This document shows, piece after piece, positions 6,574 to 11,384 of a stretch of DNA of 11,384 bases. Under the pieces are notes generated by a model. The model did not search any database, was not told the origin of the DNA, and saw nothing but the letters and a program-made list of their open reading frames with translations. Source of the DNA: Zavarzinia sp. (GTDB taxonomy: Bacteria > Pseudomonadota > Alphaproteobacteria > Zavarziniales > Zavarziniaceae); NCBI GenBank assembly GCA_028694545.1, contig JAQVKV010000025.1:1-11384 (forward strand). Direction: 5' to 3'. How positions within the stretch are numbered: position 1 is the first letter of the stretch; each line of letters begins with the position of its first letter. The translations under genes and the position numbers were made by a program.

Positions 6574-7198
6574 CGAACCCGGCCAGGGTTGCCAGCACCG
6601 CTTCGGACGAGAGGTTGCTGCGCTCGGCGTGATAGGCCGCCTGTTCGACCATGCCGAGAAGGGCGTGGGCGATCAGTTCCGTGTTCAGGTCGGGGCGGAT
6701 CTCCCCCTTGTCGATCCCCTCCTGCAGGGAGGCGGCGGTCAGCTTCGCCAGCCGGTCGCGCGGTCGGACGGTCGGCTCGTCCCCGCCCGGATCGATGATC
6801 GAAATGTCCATGAAGGCGGCCGCGATCACCTTGCGCTCGTTCGACTCGAAAGTGAGCGCCGCCTTCAACGTATTCAGGATACGCACGTCCCAGGGCTCTG
6901 GCCCGGTCAGGGGACCGATGATGGCCGCCTCGATCTCGGCGCAGGCTTCCTCGGCGAAAGCGAGGAAGATGTCCCGCTTGTCCGCGAAATGGAGATAGAA
7001 GGTGCCATTACCCACCTCCGCCTCGCGGGCGATGTCCTGCGGGCGGGTGGCGTGATAGCCCCTTTCGACGAAGAGGCGGCGGGCGGCCGCCAGCAGGCGG
7101 CGGCGGCTTTCACTGCGACGGCGCGCGCCGCGCGCGCCGGTCGTCTGATCGTCGGAAACATCAACCATGGCGGCATTTGGGGGCAGAGATGACAACAT
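6548..7198 (-). CDS. TetR/AcrR family transcriptional regulator
   Basis: A 216-residue one-component repressor type. The N-terminal TetR DNA-binding domain spans about residues 32-82: RRRLLAAARRLFVERGYHAT, then the helix-turn-helix PQDIAREAEVGNGTFYLHF and KRDIFLAF. The C-terminal helical ligand domain (about 90-216) is not specific enough to name a ligand. Fatty acyl-CoA is a reasonable guess because the gene follows an acyl-CoA synthetase gene by 22 bp on the same strand and is probably in its transcript. The ATG at 7198 is the first in frame; an ATG at 7168 would drop ten residues and keeps the domain intact. Neither has a clear ribosome site, so the start is uncertain. The 3' end overlaps the convergent DMT transporter gene by 26 bp. 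Confidence 0.9.
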   Translation of the reverse strand: MLSSLPPNAAMVDVSDDQTTGARGARRRSESRRRLLAAARRLFVERGYHATRPQDIAREAEVGNGTFYLHFADKRDIFLAFAEEACAEIEAAIIGPLTGPEPWDVRILNTLKAALTFESNERKVIAAAFMDISIIDPGGDEPTVRPRDRLAKLTAASLQEGIDKGEIRPDLNTELIAHALLGMVEQAAYHAERSNLSSEAVLATLAGFVTAGLARR

Positions 7199-7220
7199 GT
7201 CAATCAGCGCGGGGCCCCGG

Positions 7221-8825
7221 TCAGTTCACCTGGCGGTCCCGCCCTTCCCAATAAGGCTTGCGCAATTCCCGTTTCAGCAGCTTGCCGGAAGCGTTGCGCG
7301 GCAAGGCCTCGACGAAGTCCACCGTCTTCGGCGCCTTGTAGGCGGCGATCCGCTGACGGGCGAAGGCGATGATGTCGGCGGGATCCGCGTCGCTCTCTGG
7401 TTTCAGCACGACGACGGCCTTCACCGCCTCGCCCCATTTCTCGTCCGGCACGCCGATCACCGCGACATCGGCGATGGCGGGATGGCCGAAGAGGGCGCTT
7501 TCCACCTCGGCCGGATAGATGTTCTCAGCGCCGGAGACAATCATGTCCTTCACCCGGTCGTGGATATAGACGTAACCGTCCGCATCCATGTAACCGGCAT
7601 CGCCCGTATGCAGCCAGCCGTCGACCAGGGTCTTCTTCGTGTCCTCGGGACGGCGCCAGTAGCCGATCATGTTGAGGCCGGAGCGGATGACGATCTCGCC
7701 CACTTCCCCCGCCGGCATCTCCTTGCCCAGGGGATCGACGATCCGCACCTCGACGTCGGGCAACGGCCGGCCGCAGCTGCGCATGCGCGGATTGCCGGCG
7801 GGGTCATGGTCGGCTGGCGGCAGGCAGATGGTGGCGCCACAAGTCTCGGTCAGGCCGTAGCCCTGCACGAATTCGGCGGAGAACACCTTCATCGCCACCC
7901 GCAGCAGGTCGAGCGGGATGGGCGAGGCGCCATAGAGAATGGTGCGCAGGCTGGAGACATCGGTCGTCTTCGCCGCCGGATGCTGCACGAGGAGAAGCAC
8001 GACGGCGGGCACGAAGAGGGCCCTTGTGATCTTCTCGCGCTCGATCAGGGCGAGAATGCGGGCCGGATCGACCTCGGGCAGCACGTGGATGGTGGCGCCG
8101 ACCGTCAGCCCGAACATGCCCCAGTTCGAGCCCGCGACATGAAAGTTCGGCATGCACATGATGAGGCGCTCCGCCCCCGGCGCCCAGACCCCATAGGTGC
8201 CACGCTCCGCCGCCTTCATGGCTTCGAGCACATTGCCATTGGTCAGCATCACGCCTTTCGGATGCCCCGTGGTGCCCGAGGTATAGAGCTGGATCGCGAC
8301 ATCATCGGACCCGGTCGGCAGCATGGGGTCGGTCGCCGACGCGCCCCGCAGCCAGTCCTCGTAACCGATCCAGTCGCCCCGCCCCTCGCCCATCACGATG
8401 ATGCGGCGCACGCGCGGCATCTCCGGCAGGATGGTTTCGAGCAGGGGCAGGAATTCCGGGCCGACCATCAGGACCTCGGCCTCGGCGTCATTGACGATAT
8501 AGACGATTTCCGGCCCGGCCAGACGCCAGTTGATGGCGACGACGACCGCGTTCGCCTTGGTCGCGCCGACGTAGGTCTCGTAATACCAGTCGGAATTCTT
8601 GGCGAGAAAGACCACCCGGGCCCCGGGCCCCGCGCCATCGCGCAACAGGGCGTTCGCTACCTGCGAGCAACGGTCGTTCCACCGCGCATAGGTGGAGACC
8701 CGGCCCTCGAAGGCCAGCGCCGGCACATCCGGCCGCAGCCTGGCATGGTGGCGCGGAATATCCCCGACCGTGCGGATCAGCCCGTCCAGAACGGCCGTCG
8801 AACCCGAAAAACTGCCCCCATCCAT
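7221..8825 (-). CDS. Class I adenylate-forming acyl-CoA synthetase (paralogue A)
   Basis: A 534-residue ANL-superfamily enzyme that activates a carboxylic acid, likely a fatty or related acid, with ATP and CoA through an acyl-AMP. Seen: the phosphate-binding motif YTSGTTGHPKG (181-191), MPNFHVAGS (225-233), the adenine/AMP motif YGLTET (323-328) and WLHTGDAGY with ribose-binding Asp409. Then come the hinge and A8 region DRVKDMIVSGAENIYP (423-438) and the catalytic A10 Lys515 in NASGKLLKREL. The motif set is complete. One oddity is Ala433 where the family has the second Gly of SGGENIYP. The ATG at 8825 is preceded by AGGAAAAGG. It is followed by the TetR gene and preceded by paralogue B, from which 207 bp separate it. 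No close relative fixes chain length, and aromatic or terpenoid acids are possible. Confidence 0.92.
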   Translation of the reverse strand: MDGGSFSGSTAVLDGLIRTVGDIPRHHARLRPDVPALAFEGRVSTYARWNDRCSQVANALLRDGAGPGARVVFLAKNSDWYYETYVGATKANAVVVAINWRLAGPEIVYIVNDAEAEVLMVGPEFLPLLETILPEMPRVRRIIVMGEGRGDWIGYEDWLRGASATDPMLPTGSDDVAIQLYTSGTTGHPKGVMLTNGNVLEAMKAAERGTYGVWAPGAERLIMCMPNFHVAGSNWGMFGLTVGATIHVLPEVDPARILALIEREKITRALFVPAVVLLLVQHPAAKTTDVSSLRTILYGASPIPLDLLRVAMKVFSAEFVQGYGLTETCGATICLPPADHDPAGNPRMRSCGRPLPDVEVRIVDPLGKEMPAGEVGEIVIRSGLNMIGYWRRPEDTKKTLVDGWLHTGDAGYMDADGYVYIHDRVKDMIVSGAENIYPAEVESALFGHPAIADVAVIGVPDEKWGEAVKAVVVLKPESDADPADIIAFARQRIAAYKAPKTVDFVEALPRNASGKLLKRELRKPYWEGRDRQVN

Positions 8826-8892
8826 GGCCTTTTCCTGTCCCTGTTTCCCCTCTCACCGGTCCGGTTGTCTCCCGATACGCGGTTCCCCGACC

Positions 8893-8921
8893 TATATGGA
8901 AGGGGAAGCCGGGAACGACAA
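8893..8921 (-). promoter_or_regulatory. Weak candidate promoter for paralogue A
   Basis: On the minus strand TTGTCG (8916-8921) and CATATA (8893-8898) are 17 bases apart, about 70 bases upstream of the start at 8825. GTTCCC (8882-8887) and GGGAAC (8911-8916) form inverted 6-base arms around the -10, and an 11-base dyad ACCGG-T-CCGGT lies at 8855-8865 in the leader. Each is short enough to be chance. They suggest a second promoter inside the module. Confidence 0.25.
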
Positions 8922-8979
8922 GACCGGCCAAGGCGAGGACGGCGCCATCAACAGAGTGTTTCCGAAGGGGCGCCAGTTA

Positions 8980-9022
8980 CCCCCTCACCCCCCCCCCTTG
9001 GGGAAGGGATGGGGTAAGGGGG
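8980..9022. repeat. C/G-rich palindromic repeat, unit 3
   Basis: CCCCCTCACCCC (8980-8991) faces GGGGTAAGGGGG (9011-9022), a 12-base stem with one C-A mismatch around a 19-base spacer. The 16 bases GTTACCCCCTCACCCC (8976-8991) are identical to those opening unit 1 near 3258, about 5.7 kb away. It lies 10 bases past the stop of paralogue B, in the gap between the two synthetase genes, and could lower read-through into paralogue A. Confidence 0.65.
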
Positions 9023-9032
9023 ATCCACGACC

Positions 9033-10616
9033 TCAGTTCACCCGGCGCTCGCGCCCGGCCCAATAGGGCTCGCGCAGTTCGCGCTTCAGGAGCTTGCCGG
9101 AAGCGTTGCGCGGCAGATAGTCGACGAAATCGACCGAACGCGGCACCTTGTAGCCGGCGATGCGGGTGCGGGCGAAGGCGATAATGTCATCGGCCGTGGC
9201 GCGGGCGTCGGGCTTCGGCACGACGACGGCCTTCACGGCCTCGCCCCATTTCTCGTCCGGCACGCCGATCACGGCGACGTCGGCGATGTCCGGATGGCCG
9301 AACAGGGCGCTTTCGATTTCCGCCGGATAGATGTTCTCGCCGCCGGAGACGATCATGTCCTTCACCCGGTCGTAGATGTAAAGGTAACCGTCCTCGTCCA
9401 TGTAGCCGGCATCGCCGGTGCGCAGCCAGCCATCGCCGTCCATGGTCTTGGCCGTCGCGTCTTCCCGCTTCCAGTAGCCAGCCATGACGGCACGCGAGCG
9501 GGTGCAGATCTCGCCCACCTGGCGCGGCGGCACCGTATTGCCTTCCGCGTCGATCACCTTGATCTCGACGCCGACCTGCGCCTTGCCGGCGCCGCGCATG
9601 CGCTCGTTGCCGGCGGGATCGTGATCCTCGGCCGGGAGATAGGTGCACAGCCCGGTCGTCTCGGTCATGCCGTAGACCTGGACGAAGCCGCATTTGAACA
9701 CGTCCATCGCCTTGCGCAGCAGATCGAGAGGAATGGGAGAGGCACCGTAGAGGATGAATTTCAGCGACGAGAAATCGGTCGTCGCGCAGGCCGGATGCTG
9801 CAGCAGGAAGAGCAGCACGGCCGGCACATAGAAGACCTTGGCGATCCTGTGCTCCTCGATCTGCTTCAGCACAAGGCCGGGGTCGAAATCCCGCGTGATC
9901 ACCAGCTTCGAGCCCGCGTAGATGCCGAGAAAGGCGGAACCCGTGCCACCGATATGGAACAGGGGCATGGCCACCTGGGCAACATCGTCCGGGGTCCAGG
10001 TGGCCCAGTCCTCGGCGTTTTCCTCGCGCAAGGGGACATTGCCGAGGAAATTGTAGTGGGTGAGCATCACGCCCTTCGGATGCCCCGTGGTGCCGGAAGT
10101 GTACATCTGCAGGACCGCATCCTCGGGCGCGCTTTCGCCGTGGGGGTCTTCCGCATTGTCGAAGGGGGCGAGCCAGTCGGCGAAGCCGGGCCAGCCGCCG
10201 CCGGCCGGGCCCATGACGACGATCTTCCGCACCGTCTTCAGATCGCCACCGAAATAGCCCAGCGCCTCGACGAAATCGGGGCCGACGAAGAGCACCTCGG
10301 CCTCGGCGTCGTCGAGGATGAAGGTGATCTCGGGCGCTGCGAGGCGCCAGTTGACGGGAACGAGCACGGCGCCGACCTTGGCTGCGCCGAACAGCAGCAC
10401 GAAGTAATCCGCCGCGTTCTTGTCGAGAACGGCGACCCGGCTGCCCTTGCTCACCCCTTCGGCCGCAAGCGCGGCGGCGCAGGCGGTCGAGGCCCGGTCC
10501 AGTTCGGCATAGGTGATCTGACGGTCACCCTCGACCAGCGCGACATGGTCGCCCCGCATCCTGGCATGCAGGCGCGGCACGTCGGCGAACGTCCGGATTT
10601 CCGGGTAATAGGCCAT
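9033..10616 (-). CDS. Class I adenylate-forming acyl-CoA synthetase (paralogue B)
   Basis: A 527-residue ANL-superfamily ligase, likely a fatty-acyl-CoA or related acyl-CoA synthetase acting in the cytoplasm. Seen: YTSGTTGHPKG (172-182), MPLFHIGGTG (217-226), YGMTET (315-320), WLRTGDAGY with ribose-binding Asp402, DRVKDMIVSGGENIYP (416-431) with the canonical double Gly, and catalytic Lys508 in NASGKLLKREL. It is a paralogue of the next gene downstream: both end in a YW-x-GR-x-R-x-VN tail, and about four of five residues match over the last 110, with much lower identity in the N-terminal half that forms the acyl pocket. This implies different acid substrates. The ATG at 10616 follows GGGAGA (10622-10627) closely. 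It is first in the minus-strand synthetase-synthetase-TetR group and has the best promoter candidate of the window. Confidence 0.93.
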   Translation of the reverse strand: MAYYPEIRTFADVPRLHARMRGDHVALVEGDRQITYAELDRASTACAAALAAEGVSKGSRVAVLDKNAADYFVLLFGAAKVGAVLVPVNWRLAAPEITFILDDAEAEVLFVGPDFVEALGYFGGDLKTVRKIVVMGPAGGGWPGFADWLAPFDNAEDPHGESAPEDAVLQMYTSGTTGHPKGVMLTHYNFLGNVPLREENAEDWATWTPDDVAQVAMPLFHIGGTGSAFLGIYAGSKLVITRDFDPGLVLKQIEEHRIAKVFYVPAVLLFLLQHPACATTDFSSLKFILYGASPIPLDLLRKAMDVFKCGFVQVYGMTETTGLCTYLPAEDHDPAGNERMRGAGKAQVGVEIKVIDAEGNTVPPRQVGEICTRSRAVMAGYWKREDATAKTMDGDGWLRTGDAGYMDEDGYLYIYDRVKDMIVSGGENIYPAEIESALFGHPDIADVAVIGVPDEKWGEAVKAVVVPKPDARATADDIIAFARTRIAGYKVPRSVDFVDYLPRNASGKLLKRELREPYWAGRERRVN

Positions 10617-10679
10617 GCTTCTCTCCCCATCGCGCGGGCCTCAATCGGAACGGGCGCCGCGTCGTCTTTTGTTCCCGCC

Positions 10680-10708
10680 ATCTTAGTGTCGGCCCCTGTG
10701 CCTCTCAA
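10680..10708 (-). promoter_or_regulatory. Candidate sigma70-like promoter for paralogue B and the module
   Basis: On the minus strand TTGAGA (10703-10708) and TAAGAT (10680-10685) lie exactly 17 bases apart, matching 5 of 6 and 4 of 6 consensus bases. Transcription would start near 10673, about 57 bases before the ATG at 10616. A 13-base dyad TCCCG-ATG-CGGGA (10718-10730) sits 9 bases upstream of the -35, a position where a regulator could bind. Confidence 0.45.
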
Positions 10709-10793
10709 GTCGCGAAATCCCGATGCGGGACGCGTTCCACCGGCGCCGGGCTTGGTGTAAGCATGGCGAACCTCCGCGTGCGAGATCGCCATC

Positions 10794-11384
10794 ATGCTCC
10801 GACTCCTGAAGCCTTTCCTTCTGCTGGCCCTCGCCCTCGTGCTCACATTTCTGGCCTGGCTCCTGCCCAATCTGCCGGTGCCGCTGGAGAAGCCCCATGC
10901 GGGCCTGATCGAAAGCGTGTCCTTCGCGCCCTTCCGGGGCGAACAGAGCCCGCTGACCGGCAACTACCCGGGGGACGGCGAGATCGTCGAGGCGCTGCAA
11001 GCCCTGGTCGGCCGGGTCAAGGGGGTCCGCCTCTATACCGCGCGGGAGGGCATGCAGACCGTACCGGCGGAAGCGCGGAGGCTGGGACTGAAGGTCTTCG
11101 CCGGCGCCTGGCTCGGCACAGTGCCGCATATCAATCAGGCCGAGATCGCAAGCCTGATCGAACTTGCCAATGCCTATCCCGAGACGATCGACCGGGTAAT
11201 CGTCGGCAACGAGGTCCTGCTGCGCCGGGACCTACCGGTCGAGACACTGATCGAGCATATCCGCCGGGTGAAGGCGGCGGTGAAGCAACCCGTCACCTAT
11301 GCCGATGTCTGGGAATTCTGGCTGAAGAATCCGCAACTGGCGGCCGAGGTGGATTTCATCACCATCCACATCCTGCCCTATTGG
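10794..11384 (+). CDS. GH17-type glucan protein, N-terminal 197 residues (3' truncated by window edge)
   Basis: The frame is open from the ATG at 10794 to the last base. No start lies further upstream, since TAA at 10758 closes the frame. Seen: a membrane anchor at residues 5-24 (LKPFLLLALALVLTFLAWLL), then a glycoside hydrolase family 17-like domain. Its stretches are ESVSFAPFRGEQSPL (40-54), RLYTAREGMQTVPAEARRLGLK in two parts (79-100), and VFAGAWLG. DRVIVGNEVLLR (133-144) carries the likely acid/base Glu140, and DVWEFWLKNPQLA and VDFITIHILPYW follow. In proteobacteria this domain is found alone or fused to a GT2 glycosyltransferase in membrane beta-1,3-glucan synthases (NdvB/NdvC-like), so a glucan synthesis or remodelling role is likely. 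The second catalytic Glu and any GT2 domain would lie outside the window. The gene is divergent from paralogue B with 177 bp between starts; its ribosome site is weak (GAGA at 10782-10785). Confidence 0.85.
   Translation, partial: MLRLLKPFLLLALALVLTFLAWLLPNLPVPLEKPHAGLIESVSFAPFRGEQSPLTGNYPGDGEIVEALQALVGRVKGVRLYTAREGMQTVPAEARRLGLKVFAGAWLGTVPHINQAEIASLIELANAYPETIDRVIVGNEVLLRRDLPVETLIEHIRRVKAAVKQPVTYADVWEFWLKNPQLAAEVDFITIHILPYW

Noticed and set aside
7167..9017. A 616-residue plus-strand open frame antisense to synthetase A
   Set aside because: It mirrors the synthetase codons, is rich in His, Arg, Asp and Gly without domain logic, and the opposite strand carries a complete ANL motif set. Long antisense frames are expected at this GC content.
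9294..10760. A 488-residue plus-strand open frame antisense to synthetase B
   Set aside because: Same antisense shadow effect. Its translation resembles the antisense product of paralogue A only because the sense genes are paralogous.

Overview
The window is high-GC, densely packed chromosomal DNA with short intergenic gaps. The protein types (O-succinylhomoserine sulfhydrylase next to ApaG, a GH17-type glucan protein, tandem acyl-CoA synthetases with a TetR regulator) fit an alphaproteobacterium, probably Rhodospirillales-like or a relative. This is inferred from gene content and codon bias only; no marker gene settles it. There is no rRNA, tRNA, CRISPR array, transposase, integrase or phage gene, and no gene looks foreign in composition.

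Left part (1-3245), all on the plus strand: the 3' end of metZ (methionine synthesis), apaG, folE (GTP cyclohydrolase I, entry to folate and pterin synthesis) and argE (acetylornithine deacetylase, arginine synthesis). Gaps are 71, 107 and 75 bases. A perfect 12-bp GC-rich hairpin sits between folE and argE. The 123-base gap after argE holds two C/G-rich palindromic repeat units, and a third related unit lies near 9000.

Middle part (3369-7198): an LpxL/HtrB-type acyltransferase, an AlkA-type DNA glycosylase and a DUF3592 membrane protein are on the minus strand. The last two are coupled by an ATGA overlap. A DMT/EamA-family exporter runs divergently on the plus strand, and a 21-bp dyad sits in the shared upstream region. 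The exporter's 3' end overlaps the convergent TetR regulator by 26 bp.

Right part (6548-11384): reading leftward on the minus strand are two paralogous acyl-CoA synthetases followed by the TetR-family regulator, 22 bp behind the second synthetase. This looks like a small module for activating fatty or other carboxylic acids with its own regulator. A good sigma70-like promoter candidate precedes the first synthetase. Divergent from it, a GH17-domain protein with an N-terminal membrane anchor begins and runs off the right edge. Its relatives are membrane beta-1,3-glucan synthases or glucosyltransferases.

I found no new biological system. The region is mostly housekeeping and lipid metabolism. 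The points worth a second look are the repeat family, the folE-argE hairpin, the operator-like dyad, and the uneven divergence of the two synthetases, one of which has a Gly-to-Ala change in a core motif.
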